A stretch of DNA of 64,000 nucleotides from Dipteris shenzhenensis (Eukaryota; Polypodiophyta; Polypodiopsida; Gleicheniales), in the NCBI GenBank assembly GCA_047967505.1, contig CM106539.1; one strand, written 5' to 3'. The notes below the pieces were generated by a model that saw nothing but the letters and a program-made list of their open reading frames with translations, did not search any database and was not told the origin of the DNA. Shown here piece by piece: positions 50,001 through 56,200 of the stretch (the stretch's first letter is position 1; every line of letters starts with the position of its first letter). The position numbers and the translations under genes are program-made.

Positions 50001-50066
50001 TGGCAAACATCAAGGCGTATTTTCTTTGTTAGTCAGACATCACTTGAGCAGTTAGGTTTAAGTTGA
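1765..50066 (+). CDS. CGL1 / MGAT1 (GnTI): Alpha-1,3-mannosyl-glycoprotein 2-beta-N-acetylglucosaminyltransferase (GnTI), C-terminal part in ten exons
   Basis: GnTI is a type II Golgi membrane enzyme that adds GlcNAc from UDP-GlcNAc to Man5GlcNAc2, the step that opens complex N-glycan synthesis (GT13 family). Ten exons give 271 complete codons, collinear with plant GnTI from the TERPGE segment to the C terminus. Visible family motifs are HYKWAL, the EDD metal/UDP-binding triad (the GT13 counterpart of DXD, split across the 12404/12502 junction), [22 protein letters not shown], the WDDW motif that carries the proposed catalytic Asp of the rabbit enzyme, [32 protein letters not shown] and a short end LEQLGLS. 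Every junction keeps frame and no internal stop occurs, so the copy looks functional. The membrane anchor, stem and first part of the catalytic domain must lie before base 1. Identity comes from motif recognition by eye; the exon chain makes it near certain. Confidence 0.95.
3525..4060. repeat. Diverged direct repeats
   Basis: Short blocks recur in the same order: 'cagatctag..gagtagtgttt' three times, 'ctcttccca.tagac' twice, 'tgacacacccttgtagct' twice and 'cttgcccctagggtcctct' twice. They look like overlapping tandem copies of a roughly 150-370 bp unit, possibly old LTR sequence. No coding potential is seen. Confidence 0.6.
7448..8330 (+). pseudogene. copia gag pseudogene
   Basis: Two frames together give a copia Gag: [44 protein letters not shown] and [11 protein letters not shown], then a basic linker and a zinc knuckle. 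In the knuckle ([13 protein letters not shown]) the first Cys is lost and the usual Gly before His has become Cys. Several Trp/Gln codons are stops, so it cannot make a full protein. Confidence 0.8.
8395..8771 (+). pseudogene. copia RNase H C-terminal remnant
   Basis: Frames joined across small indels give [53 protein letters not shown] and PKFKAF, the classic end of copia pol. A TAG and frameshifts are present. It is fused to gag by a large internal deletion. Confidence 0.8.
8772..9266. other. Pyrimidine-rich sequence after the copia remnant
   Basis: No gene or homologous LTR is recognised. The stretch is rich in CTTCT and GCTGCC motifs. Confidence 0.4.
9267..9881. repeat. 305-bp tandem duplication
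   Basis: Two adjacent units start at 9267 and 9572 (both 'ataatggtcgta') and stay collinear through 'gtataaccacgagatg', 'gattcacgatggcga', 'gcttacaa.catgaaa' and 'gctgctcgactacagc'. They are about 93-95% identical by eye. There is no coding potential beyond short frames. Confidence 0.9.
9940..10450 (+). pseudogene. Second copia gag remnant with zinc knuckle
   Basis: A frame from 10137 reads MVALLIEKD, then [17 protein letters not shown] (intact CX2CX4HX4C) and an acidic tail ending DTDWAF. Upstream frames contain gag-like pieces with stops. Only gag is present; an LTR follows at 10769. Confidence 0.75.
10482..10592. repeat. Two diverged ~54-bp tandem units
   Basis: Two adjacent units each begin 'gagtcaataa', contain 'gttgtccc' and end near 'atatttg/atattg'. 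They lie between the gag remnant and the LTR. Confidence 0.6.
10769..11045 (+). repeat. Copia-type LTR (partial element or solo)
   Basis: A purine run (gaagggggg) ends at 10768 like a polypurine tract. The LTR then runs from TGTTGGAGATATC to TTTCTAACA, giving TG...CA ends and TGTT/AACA terminal repeats. The length, 277 bp, is normal for a copia LTR. The second LTR was not found. Confidence 0.7.
11046..12335. other. End of the 10.5-kb intron, little recognised
   Basis: About 11090-11135 resembles a short antisense piece of LINE B (matching 'ggaactgccca..gagatcctc' near 33565). The remainder shows no recognisable element. Confidence 0.4.
12336..12404 (+). CDS. CGL1 / MGAT1 (GnTI): GnTI exon b (HYKWAL...RVIILE)
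   Basis: The acceptor TTTTGCAG precedes the exon and the donor GTGAAT follows it. Translation gives [20 protein letters not shown] followed by Leu-Glu. The final G is completed by AT of the next exon to give the first Asp of the EDD metal-binding motif, so the intron falls inside the active-site triad. Confidence 0.95.
12502..12571 (+). CDS. CGL1 / MGAT1 (GnTI): GnTI exon c ([10 protein letters not shown]...)
   Basis: The acceptor GGACCAG precedes it and the donor GTTCAG follows. It reads [20 protein letters not shown] then ENDR, the Arg codon being completed by A at 12690. It carries both aspartates of EDD and the strongly conserved MEIAPDFF segment. Confidence 0.95.
12690..12751 (+). CDS. 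CGL1 / MGAT1 (GnTI): GnTI exon d ([13 protein letters not shown]...)
   Basis: The acceptor CTGAAG and donor GTAAGA frame 62 bases that read [20 protein letters not shown] plus the first base of a Glu codon. [12 protein letters not shown] is a GnTI signature. The following intron (12752-14063) is 1,312 bp. Confidence 0.95.
13046..13700. repeat. Three diverged ~72-bp units in the 12752-14063 intron
   Basis: Blocks with 'cagcattt', 'ccataaatgtatccag', 'ttctactttacc' and 'cccagaa' occur at about 13046 and 13117, and again more diverged at about 13622. No coding potential. Confidence 0.55.
14064..14154 (+). CDS. CGL1 / MGAT1 (GnTI): GnTI exon e ([15 protein letters not shown]...)
   Basis: The acceptor GTGCAG precedes it. 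The frame reads [20 protein letters not shown] then KELSPKWPR and ends in GC of an Ala codon. The next base starts ATATCC, a U12-type donor, and no GT or GC donor nearby restores frame. It covers the FFPGLGWML and SPKWPK/R motifs. Confidence 0.93.
14155..14250 (+). other. AT-AC intron with U12-type donor
   Basis: This 96-bp intron begins ATATCCAC and ends TATCACAC. The first six bases match the U12 AT-AC donor consensus. A branch-like CCTTTGAC (6 of 8 to the U12 branch consensus) puts its A at 14241, nine bases before the splice site. Removing exactly these bases restores the conserved residues PRAYWDDW. No GT-AG alternative in the region restores both homology and frame. Confidence 0.88.
14251..14344 (+). 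CDS. CGL1 / MGAT1 (GnTI): GnTI exon f (YWDDWLRL...TYNFG)
   Basis: It starts directly after an AC 3' splice site. T completes Ala, then [20 protein letters not shown] and [11 protein letters not shown] follow in frame, and the exon stops at a phase-0 GTATGC donor. The WDDW motif carries the Asp proposed as catalytic base in the rabbit enzyme. Plant homologues usually read FGEHGSS at the 3' edge; here it is FGVQ followed by GSS in the next exon. Confidence 0.94.
14593..14660. repeat. (CT)n followed by a poly(C) run
   Basis: About 20 CT units run into 27 consecutive C residues. The minus strand has an uninterrupted G run preceded by GA repeats. Confidence 0.95.
15132..15485 (-). pseudogene. LINE E ORF1, C-terminal piece
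   Basis: Minus-strand frames give [19 protein letters not shown] and, after a frameshift, [20 protein letters not shown], the pattern of the RNA-binding C-terminal part of L1-type ORF1 proteins (..LKGT.IFLDDDLT..). The piece ends exactly at the gypsy target-site duplication; its upstream part resumes at 21119. Confidence 0.8.
15486..15490. repeat. Target-site duplication, left copy (cattg)
   Basis: Five bases directly before the 5' LTR equal the five bases directly after the 3' LTR (21119-21123). Five bp is the standard Ty3/gypsy duplication length. Confidence 0.9.
15491..15948 (+). repeat. Gypsy 5' LTR
   Basis: 458 bp from TGTTATGCTC to GAGAACA, matched over its length by 20660-21118. It contains TA-rich 'gtaatatatttg', a possible promoter region. 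Confidence 0.92.
15951..15964 (+). promoter_or_regulatory. Gypsy primer-binding site
   Basis: tggtattagagccc begins two bases after the LTR and differs by one base from the usual initiator-Met tRNA complement tggtatcagagcc. Confidence 0.75.
17398..18024 (+). pseudogene. Gypsy gag
   Basis: A 208-residue frame has a retrotransposon Gag core: [45 protein letters not shown] and YRNLRQ. It ends at TAG (18022). The same frame continues past TAG at 18097 and TGA near 18286, where a zinc knuckle [12 protein letters not shown] should be read; the TGA replaces one spacer residue. The stops look like C-to-T changes in CAG and CGA, as expected from cytosine deamination. Confidence 0.85.
18339..20672 (+). 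pseudogene. Gypsy pol, protease-RT-integrase with deletion
   Basis: A 777-residue open frame. Near residue 80, [12 protein letters not shown] is the aspartic protease site. RT runs from about residue 270 ([14 protein letters not shown]-like, then [25 protein letters not shown] and [12 protein letters not shown]). Then [20 protein letters not shown] joins directly: the rest of RT and nearly all of RNase H are gone. Integrase follows with the HHCC zinc domain ([10 protein letters not shown]...CFSCQ), IISMDF, SDQDVRF and [16 protein letters not shown]. The C terminus is short, with no chromodomain. It cannot reverse transcribe by itself. Confidence 0.9.
20660..21118 (+). repeat. Gypsy 3' LTR
   Basis: 459 bp from TGTTATGCTC to TTAACA, preceded by a purine tract and followed by the right target-site copy cattg (21119-21123). 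The terminal TGTTA/TAACA inverted repeat is intact in this copy. Confidence 0.92.
21119..22781 (-). pseudogene. LINE E ORF1 coiled-coil part, present twice
   Basis: On the minus strand, frames give an N-terminal [17 protein letters not shown], then [20 protein letters not shown], then [28 protein letters not shown] through KVLNVLVRG, and in another frame [19 protein letters not shown]. Coiled coil followed by NVLVRG and RVGK fits an L1-type ORF1. An internal stop and frameshifts show decay. Copies at 21211-21840 and 22152-22781 result from a 941-bp tandem duplication whose middle (21841-22151) is LINE A sequence. Confidence 0.8.
21211..23092. repeat. 941-bp tandem duplication across a LINE boundary
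   Basis: 21211-22151 and 22152-23092 are nearly identical. Each holds LINE E ORF1 (antisense), the 12-bp target site and the first 311 bp of LINE A. The break lies in a C-rich stretch with 'cccgaact' at the joint. Confidence 0.92.
21880..23270. repeat. C/CCT-rich low-complexity tracts in the LINE A 5' UTR
   Basis: 21880-22150 and 22820-23270 are almost pure pyrimidine on the + strand (CCT, CTCC, poly-C runs), with scattered 'gctgctg'. The + strand belongs to the 5' untranslated region of LINE A1 and its duplicated start. The minus strand is G-rich. Confidence 0.9.
23400..24600 (+). pseudogene. LINE A1 ORF1 (DUF4283-like plus CCHC)
   Basis: Frames around 23651-24064 read [31 protein letters not shown] and [12 protein letters not shown], resembling the DUF4283 module of plant L1 ORF1. 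After one [22 protein letters not shown] gives a CX2CX4HX4C zinc knuckle, followed by a Pro/Ser-rich tail. Stops and frameshifts are present. Confidence 0.75.
24890..29330 (+). pseudogene. LINE A1 ORF2 (endonuclease, RT, zinc-binding)
   Basis: The endonuclease shows LFLQEHKLD (catalytic Glu), NLYAPNN and RGDFNM (Asp, Asn), but the usual SDH has become FDH near 25507. RT from 26387 keeps [23 protein letters not shown] and LTDDTTIF (both Asp). The C-terminal domain near 28770 has [18 protein letters not shown]. Stops at 25371, 26342, 27548 and others, plus the 257-bp duplication, break the frame. In a working element it would nick target DNA and prime reverse transcription. Confidence 0.85.
25741..26254. 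repeat. 257-bp tandem duplication inside LINE A1
   Basis: 'ggcgagagattggtatctgcc' and the following 236 bases recur starting at 25998. A2 has a single copy at the matching place (about 36260-36520), so the duplication is private to A1. Confidence 0.92.
29465..30004 (-). pseudogene. LINE E ORF1 N-terminal part and GC-rich 5' region
   Basis: Minus-strand frames read [20 protein letters not shown]-like sequence leading into the target site, preceded by [20 protein letters not shown]. From about 29740 to 30004 the DNA is GC-rich without clear coding, probably the 5' UTR. It lies head-to-tail after the (GA)n end of LINE C. Confidence 0.65.
30008..32680 (-). mobile_element. LINE C, decayed family B relative
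   Basis: On the minus strand, an RT piece at about 32690-32120 includes [20 protein letters not shown] and LAKIY, interrupted by (CT)16 (32188-32220). [12 protein letters not shown]- and [21 protein letters not shown]-like pieces follow at 32060-31260. The C-terminal region is very decayed (30380-30900). The 3' module ends at (GA)n 30008-30043. A ~51-bp block (gtggcaaacatatgccagat...) is repeated at 32501 and 32593. Confidence 0.75.
33087..34467 (-). pseudogene. LINE B ORF2, C-terminal half
   Basis: A long open frame begins [20 protein letters not shown], continues [14 protein letters not shown] and [20 protein letters not shown], and carries a zinc-binding motif [19 protein letters not shown] (CX2C...HX4C). 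It ends [14 protein letters not shown]. This is typical of the RT thumb and C-terminal region of L1-like ORF2. It stayed open over about 460 codons, which suggests the element is not ancient. Confidence 0.85.
34468..39088 (+). mobile_element. LINE A2, 5'-truncated, RT core deleted
   Basis: Flanked by catgagac (34460-34467 and 39089-39096), with a 17-base poly(A) (39072-39088). It starts in ORF1 at the point matching 23948 of A1, keeps the CCHC knuckle ([17 protein letters not shown]) and the endonuclease with GDFNM and an intact SDH, then jumps at about 36833 from GIWDS to the region matching 27232. About 659 bp holding the RT active site is absent. The zinc domain [18 protein letters not shown] remains. 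Confidence 0.93.
35330..36247 (+). pseudogene. LINE A2 endonuclease part of ORF2
   Basis: An open frame of 305 codons. [16 protein letters not shown]-like [30 protein letters not shown] and [11 protein letters not shown] give all usual apurinic-endonuclease-like active-site signatures. It is better preserved than in A1. The frame ends at TGA 36245. Confidence 0.8.
39097..40250 (-). pseudogene. LINE B ORF2, RT N-terminal half
   Basis: From about 40250, [20 protein letters not shown] is the endonuclease-RT linker. RT follows: [64 protein letters not shown] and [17 protein letters not shown]. After a [14 protein letters not shown] stands where F/YADD is expected: the second Asp is Gly, so catalysis would fail. 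Confidence 0.85.
40520..40930 (-). repeat. Array of four LINE 3' ends separated by (GA)n
   Basis: A module of about 85-100 bases, 'atgtatta.cgtcttcgggaggcctcgcgggcctatgagacaaagtacaataaaaaacat...aagccactgtgggctga', occurs at about 40533, 40648, 40770 and (start only) 40890. (GA)n runs separate the copies at 40620-40647, 40731-40769 and 40855-40890. Each copy carries its own tail in the same orientation. Confidence 0.88.
40890..41643 (-). mobile_element. LINE F, 5'-truncated 3' fragment
   Basis: Collinear with 43905-44650 of LINE D: 'gggctgaagcaaagggy.cgctaggaccctt', 'gcgtctgtc', 'cccttgaggaaagctgtgataggatgga', 'atagaa.tctgtgatgtgtc'. Minus-strand frames are C-terminal ORF2 remnants with many stops. 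Confidence 0.7.
41645..42940 (-). mobile_element. LINE G, C-terminal ORF2 fragment of another lineage
   Basis: A minus-strand frame at 42913-42587 reads [15 protein letters not shown], then [20 protein letters not shown] and [16 protein letters not shown], a pattern common after RT in plant LINEs. Further on, [16 protein letters not shown] is a zinc-binding remnant. It ends near 41645 in a short 3' module ('ttgtattaaagttcagg'). Confidence 0.75.
42945..43343 (-). mobile_element. LINE H, family B 3' end
   Basis: Minus-strand frames read [15 protein letters not shown] and [18 protein letters not shown], matching the 3' modules near 1-290, 32830-32728 and 46890-46680. The tail is GAAA/GA-rich. 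ORF2 is absent or decayed. Confidence 0.7.
43344..46655 (-). mobile_element. LINE D, decayed, with an insertion in its 3' end
   Basis: Minus-strand RT and downstream pieces: [32 protein letters not shown], then [12 protein letters not shown]-like sequence near 45600, [13 protein letters not shown] and [19 protein letters not shown] (45020-44940). The 3' module (43876-43930) is cut at about 43405 by some 470 bp of unrelated sequence before its end at 43376 and the (GA)n at 43344. Confidence 0.75.
43406..43874. other. ~470-bp insertion in the LINE D 3' module, with a TG/CATG tract
   Basis: The conserved LINE 3' module breaks after 'cctatggag' (43405) and resumes with 'acaaagtac' (43875). Between them 43619-43796 is nearly alternating purine-pyrimidine (TG, CATG, GCGCAC runs). 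No terminal repeats are obvious. Confidence 0.6.
46663..46906 (-). mobile_element. Family B LINE 3' end between (GA)n runs
   Basis: Minus-strand frames read [12 protein letters not shown] and [14 protein letters not shown], the same 3' UTR module as in H. It ends at (GA)n 46668-46698 and a second run starts at 46905. Confidence 0.7.
46900..47115. repeat. (GA)n and (CA)n microsatellites with duplicated spacers
   Basis: 'tcacctggaagtcaagcttgagag' occurs at about 46887 (as 'gtcacctagaagtcaagcttgagag') and 46931. 'gagatgcacgcatgtg.gcacatgtctgcgc' occurs at 46974 and 47068. They are separated by (GA) and (CA) runs (CA at 47024-47054). Confidence 0.85.
48340..48402 (+). CDS. CGL1 / MGAT1 (GnTI): GnTI exon g ([21 protein letters not shown])
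   Basis: The acceptor TCTTGCAG precedes 63 bases (21 codons, phase 0 to phase 0) and GTATGA follows. The residues [13 protein letters not shown] continue the protein exactly where exon f stopped, 34 kb upstream. No other copy of this segment is visible in the window. Confidence 0.95.
48705..48860 (-). mobile_element. Short LINE 3' end in the intron after exon g
   Basis: 'gaaagaaagaaagaaagtctattaacatc', 'ggagaccaaaaggtctatggga' and 'aatacaaca' repeat the family B 3' module in reverse. It is a severely 5'-truncated insertion in the 48403-49544 intron. Confidence 0.6.
49545..49583 (+). CDS. CGL1 / MGAT1 (GnTI): GnTI exon h (13-codon microexon)
   Basis: A 39-base exon between acceptor TGTTAG and donor GTATGT reads [13 protein letters not shown]. 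It corresponds to the VDWKAKDLGYL region of plant GnTI. It is too short for ORF finders and is recognised only by continuity with its neighbours. Confidence 0.93.
49672..49842 (+). CDS. CGL1 / MGAT1 (GnTI): GnTI exon i ([11 protein letters not shown]...FQEWK)
   Basis: The acceptor GCTGCAG and donor GTACTA enclose 57 codons in phase 0, from [19 protein letters not shown] to [15 protein letters not shown]. They match the plant GnTI C-terminal domain, including DVRI.Y.DQ and FE.IA..FG.F.EWK. Confidence 0.95.
49956..50066 (+). CDS. CGL1 / MGAT1 (GnTI): GnTI terminal exon with stop codon
   Basis: After the acceptor TCTGCAG the frame reads [20 protein letters not shown], then [16 protein letters not shown], and stops at TGA (50064-50066). 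DGVPR.AYKG..VFR.QT.RR is the conserved GnTI end and the length agrees with plant homologues. Confidence 0.95.
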   Translation, partial: DGVPRTAYKGVVVFRWQTSRRIFFVSQTSLEQLGLS

Positions 50067-51020
50067 TATGGCAGTGTCTACCATCGTTTATTGTGCCCAG
50101 TTCGTGAACTATCCTGCCCTTAAGATATCATTGTCTTGCCATGTTCCTGGATGCATTCAGCTTGAAGACAATCTGGTTTATTTCTGGCACCTTGAGAAGT
50201 TAAGTTATGTGAAGTGCTGGCTGAACATGCGCCTAGGAAGTGGAAGAAAGTTTCACAGACCTTGCATCCTCCAAAATCTGTACACTTTCAAGTGGTCATA
50301 CACAACACCATCAGTCTTAATTCGACGTGGAACACTGATTGATGTTGACATATCCATGATGGGTCGGGAGCCTCTCAGCTGTTCCCCTTAGCAGCCTTGT
50401 AGCGTTTTACTGCCCCTTGGAGGAGCACGCTTTCTTATGTGGTAAAGGATCCTAGGAACTAAATGAGCTTCTGGAGGAAAAATATTAAAAAAACGAAGCT
50501 CGTCTTTACAGCACTCCGATTTGGAGCCATTAATTTCCCATAGATTTTCTTTTACGATGTGATCTATTTTTGACCCAATAAAATCAGGGATAAATGTACA
50601 GTATACTTGAGATGTATTGTATTTCAAGAAAGTTGGGATGTCTGTAAAAACTGAAGACTGAAAATTTGTTAGTCGAGGATTGTTTCTGATAATTGTCCAT
50701 GCTATCACTTTATGTATGGCATTTGCTTAACTGAGAATGCAGCTTGAAAGCATGCTGATTTTTTGGTGTGGAACATTATGTTTATTTGGACCATACTCAT
50801 TTTTAATATATATGTGGTACTAGATTGTAGCAAAAACGTAAAAAGGCACTTTTCTTCAATGTAGGTTTTTGTATCTTTCTATGTATAAGGTTTGCATTTT
50901 GTTTATCAGTATAGGAGAGAATTTGAGGAGTAGCTCATATTCAGAGTTTATACCAACTTTTGTCAGAGGTTATGTGGGCCCCCATATTTTGAGGATAACG
51001 GGAATGCTGCCTTGGCATTC
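50067..51020 (+). other. Probable GnTI 3' UTR and downstream spacer
   Basis: A 107-codon frame (50068-50391) starts one base after the GnTI stop, but shows no recognised domain and is best read as 3' UTR. The remainder is AT-rich with AATAAA at 50577. Confidence 0.5.
50577..50582 (+). terminator. Candidate polyadenylation signal of GnTI
   Basis: AATAAA lies 511 bases after the stop codon in AT-rich sequence, a plausible 3' UTR length. Plant signals are loose, so the true cleavage site could be elsewhere. Confidence 0.4.
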
Positions 51021-53230
51021 GATTAGTGTTTGATGCAGGAGGGATGGTGACCTTGCATGCAGCCCATGGTATAGTGGCCCACCATTTTACCATGAAATGG
51101 CTGCTACGTGTGCAGCACTCATGGCTGCCCAGCACATGGGTGGCAAAGGAGCCCAGCCATATGGGCTGGAAAAACAACGCCTTATGGGGCTGTTATAGGG
51201 CTTGTAGGCCCTGGAAATATACCCAGCCAGGGCCAAGATCTGGCCATATGGGGTTGACGGGGAGAGACAGGAGCATAGTTGCAAATAAACGCGTTTTCAT
51301 GTTTTAGCTAACATTTGCTGAAAATTTGTTTGCAAACTTGCTATTTTTTTTGGGCATGCTTCACCTGCAAACAATGGAGATGATGATGAAGGTCATGAGG
51401 CAATGACACTTGAGCACGACGGATGACCTGCAGCCTTCAGGCTTCAGTCCTCAATTACTTGACTTTTGTGAACAATTGTGAGTGAGTTTTGAGAGCTAGT
51501 GAGATCTGTGGAAATCCTATTCTAGGGCAGGTGTATGCTGCTCTATTTCAAGTGATCTGCCTTACTATTGAGCATGCTTCTGAAGTGCTTCAGGACCCCA
51601 ATTACAACGTGACGACGGCGTAGAGGTCCAAGTCACTTATCTTTGAAGTGATAGAGACTATGTTGGTGCAAGAGCAGGCTTGAGAAAAGATGCTCAACAA
51701 AGATGTAGGTGATGACAATCTCCTACTTGCTTCGAGCAAGGACAAGGGGAAGGGCAAGTGCAAGGTCAAACTTAACCCCAGGGAGGAAGAACCAAGGTCC
51801 AATGAAGCGCATAGTGTGGCAATTGAAGAGGCCTTCTGAGTGCATGTTCATTGTGTTTGGTATGAGAGCACTGAGTTAGGTGTGCAGATGATGGTCCCAA
51901 CATAGAGCAGTGGTCCATGGACCAGTCGATGGGTAGAGGACATAGCCATTATCACTACTGGAAATGAGGATGAGGCCGTATGGATTCCAATGGAGGTAAT
52001 CCTAGGGTCAGTGTTCTCTTTGTACTTTATTATGTCGGGCATGTAGTTTGTCCTGGTATTCTCAGATGGGAGAAAGGAGGTCAAAGACTTCAGACAGACA
52101 GAGGAGGCTTTATTGAGTGTTTGGCGCCTGCTGCATGATGGCTGTGATGGTTGGTGGTGAGGTCTTCATAGAGAGTAAGTTGCTGGCAGAGGTAGTTGTC
52201 AAAGACGCCATTCCATGGAGGCCCAATTGCATTGAAAAAGGAGGTAACTATGGTATCTCTGGTTAATGACTATGGAGGTAACTCTGGTATATCTGGTTAA
52301 TGACTGTTGGTACCTGGTCATCTCAGAGATTCTGATCATGACTTGAGTTGGAAGTACTACATCTGTGGGTACTGTGATTCTGACTGGGCTAGAGACTGGA
52401 ATGCCAGTTGGTCAACTAGTTCTGTACAGGGTTTCTTGCTGGAATCATGGGCCATCCCATTGCTTGCGATGACAGCTGTATCTGCATCAGATCTAAGAGC
52501 TATCTCATTAGCCTGTGATCTAGTCTAGCTTAGATGGTTTGTGGAGAAGAGGAAGCAGTTTCCCAAGGACCTGAATAGGACTCCAGGTGTAGATGGAGGA
52601 TGTCTCCGCTGATGGATTCAGGATTGATCTTCCAAGGGAGTAAATGAAGCATCTCTTTCGATGGGTAGCTGTAGGGCCACATTGGCAGGGCGCGTCAGAG
52701 GTTATGGGTCAATGCCCCACATGTGAGCTCGCATATGAAGATGACAGTGGGGCAGGACAAAGGGGTTTGATGGATGATCCATGGTGGCCTTGCACGCAGC
52801 CCCTGATATGTTATGGACTCCACCTTAAACTGCCACGTGGAAGCACACTATCGAGTGATGAAAATGGCTTCCACATAGGCAGCACATAGGCTGCCGTATG
52901 GGCAGCAGATCTAGCTGCCACATGGGCAAGAAAGGTGCCCAGCCACATGTGCTGGAAGGATAAGGGCTGTCATTGGGGTTGTAGGCCCTGGAAGACCCTA
53001 CCAGGGGCCAGATCTGGCAGCCTGGGGTTAGGAGCAGGTCAGTTGTGTGGGCCAGGGTCGGTTGTCATGTGGGTTGGCCCTTTTGTGGGGCCAACCCTAT
53101 TCTGATCACTATTTTGTGTGGCCAACCCTATTCTGACCACTATTTTGTGTGGCCAACCCTATTCTAACCACTATTTTGTGTGGCCAACCTTTTTTTGACC
53201 ACCTTTAAAATGGCTTCTTAACAATAATAA
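51020..53230 (+). mobile_element. Very decayed copia-like element with related flanks
   Basis: 51055-51250 and 52790-53035 share blocks ('cttgca.gcagccc', 'atgggctg', 'cccagcca', 'ttgtaggccctgga', 'gggccaagatctggc'), as expected of old LTRs. Between them, near 52365-52530, frames read YCDSDWARDWNASWSTSS and ASDLRAISLACDLV, a degenerate copia RNase H. Gag is not clear. Confidence 0.6.
53089..53212. repeat. 31-bp tandem repeat, about four units
   Basis: Units start with 'ggccaaccctattct' at 53089, 53120, 53151 and 53182 and end 'cactattttgtgt'. They are perfect in length, with one to four substitutions each and more in the last. Confidence 0.95.
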
Positions 53231-56200
53231 GCGCATGATTTGTTTTCTTCACTTTCAAGGTGACTCTCCATGTTGGGGCTTTATTATTTATGAACGAATT
53301 GAAGTATGTGGGATTTGGATGCTATTTCCATGGTTGTGGGGCTCTGGAGTATGCAAATGGCTTGAGTGAGCTCAAATTTGAAAGCGAATAGTCTTACATC
53401 TTGAATTACCTTTGTGATGTGGACATGGTTGCTCTCATTCGACGTACGGAATGTCCGTATGTTCCATATTGTCCTGTACGGTACCGTTCAATCCATACTA
53501 TATGCTCATTTTTTCTTTTCTTTTCTTAATAAATGAGTTCGTTTGTTTTGGATGGTTGGTTTTGTTATTTGGGCCTCCCAAATGGCAAGGTTCCCTATAA
53601 ATCCCCTCTCTCCTCACTATGATCTCACACTAAGCATCTACCTCCGACTCTTAGTCTCGACTCTCCCCTCTCCATCTCCAACAAGTGACAAGGCCCAAGT
53701 TGCATCAAGCATCTTAATCTATCTCCCTCTTTGTCTCCATCAAGCACCTATATAACATGTTTATACAAGTACTTACTCCTAAACTCTAAAATCTCGCATC
53801 AAATGTATTCATACGTGTCAACCATGGCTATCTCACTTTGGGATAGCTATGAATGTACATTCTTCTTAATGAAAGGTTCTTTTACAAAAATGATGTGTGT
53901 GTGTGATAGATTTATAATTGCCTAGTGTGTGCATGATTTAGATTGTCATGCCTTCTTGTCATATAATGGTATCTTTTGATGCTTGTAATTGGAGGTCCCA
54001 GCTTATGTTATAATATAAAATTGCATGGATTTTACCCCCCAAAAAAGTGTGTGTGTGATGTATCCGTCACCTAACCTTGCAATCTTTGGATGTGGTTTCC
54101 TTGTCTATGACAAGCATCCATGCGTACACTAGTGTGCATATGCGTATGCGTATGGGAGGGCCATGAGCAATGTGCATGGGCGTGCTCATGCATGTGAAGG
54201 TGTGTCCAAAGCTTATTTGATCATTGTCCTTTGTGTGTCCATTCATGTGTAAGTTTTCGTTATCTACATAGGTTGCACTTTTTTAAGGTCTTTTTAGCAA
54301 GAGGAGCGAAACTCCACAAATTTATGAGTTGTGATATACAAGCAACAAAGCCTTATATCCTATCCAAGGGACTTGGTTTCTGGTTGATTGCAGATACTTG
54401 CCTACTTCACAAGAAACATGGGTGACCGAGGCACAAACCCTAAGGACATCCCTATTCTGATAAGTTGGTCAGTGAACATTTGAGAGAAATTTAAGCAATT
54501 GAAGCTACTAGCAATGGGAAAATCTTCAAGGAGCTCAAGATACTTGTTGGTTTCAAGCGGGATATGGATTAGAAGGATAGTATGTTTGCAAAGCATGCAT
54601 CATAGATGCACTTAATTCAAAAGAATAGATTGAACCTTGCACCCTTCAAGATTGTCAATTTGTGCTCAAAATAATTTTCTTTGTTGTTGATGTCTCAAAA
54701 CTAGGCTTTGTTTGTGATTCCTTCTATAATCATGATGATATTAAAGATACAACCAAGATCTATGGAAATTGGCTATATATGAAAGAAGCAACTTACAAAA
54801 ATAACCTATATTGTCTAAATCTTACGCTAGCAACAAGGGGACCAAACACAAGATGGATCAAGGCATAACTCATCATCTTTCCTTAAAGATTTGCAATATC
54901 TTCATTGTAATTTTTGTTTCATTTTGAAGTGCGAAGTTTTGTTCACTTCATATTTATAAAAAATATACTAAAATTTTCAATCATGATTTGCACCTTACCC
55001 TATGTTTAGTCATGTCATGTAACCACATGAACATGTGAAGACTTGCGTATGGGCGTGATCGCCAAGTGTCCACATAACTTGCATCATGGTCGCACCTTGC
55101 ACCACCAAGATGATATGCAAACATCGATGTCAAACATAGAGAAATGGTTTGAAGACCCTACAAACCCAAATTCTTTGTAGTGGTTAAAGGAGATGGGCAA
55201 GTCTTATCTCAGTGTGTTTTTTAAGAGAGATTTAAAATGGTATTTTTTGAGGAAACATGGTTATTTTCACTAGAACTAGATCCATTTATCATAAAAATAT
55301 ATAGAGTCGTCACTCATGCACTTTCACACAAGTAAATTTTCTTGTTCATATACATTTGTTGTACCCCTATAATTACCTAATGGGGATTGTAGAATAAGAA
55401 TTTCTTTGAGAAACATTAGTGTAATAATATTATACATATATAACTACTTATTAACCACATTTATATCAATGTGGCAAGAGCTTCCTAGTGTATTTATAGC
55501 ATAAATAACAACATATTTATGGATGTGGTTCTAAAGAAGTTAAATTACTATAAAAAAATATTAACTTTGGCTTACATATCTACTCTTATAAAAATAAATG
55601 TAAGATTTAAGACTATATATGTGCGAGTTTGCAACATATAACCTATAGATGTGCTGAAATGTCTTTTTTGGGTCAATTTGAGTGGTTGAATGACTATATT
55701 TGGACATTGGATGTGAAAGTTGTGTTACTTTAAAAACTATTGTCCAAGCTAATTTCGCTATCGAAACTACCTTGGAAGACCTACTTGAAAGGGGAAACTA
55801 CTTTGGATGGCTTGCTTCAATGAAATTTATTTGGAGAAACCCTTTTGTGAAGATAGGTTGAGAGATGGTTTTCAATGTCACCCCGTATTAAGTAAAATTG
55901 TAAGAAGTATTATGAGAAGATTTTCATAGAGAAATACACTCTACACGCCGGTTTCTTCGAAAGCCATACCATTATGTCGTTCACCATCCCCAAAGATTTA
56001 TGTAAATATTTGTGTAAAAAATAAGCATTCCTATAATACTTTGCATATTTCTAAAGGAAACTATGTTACCATTTTTGCCACATTTTTACATAGTTGGGAG
56101 GTTTTTTCCCCTTCGCTCGGACGCTCGGAAGATTTCGCTCGAAAATGGGTCGTCAGTTAAGCAACTCAGATTGACACATGAATGATGATGAGGTAACTAT

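Noticed and set aside
53089-53212. CRISPR-like array
   Set aside because: The 31-bp units are directly adjacent with no unique spacers, and the genome is clearly plant nuclear.
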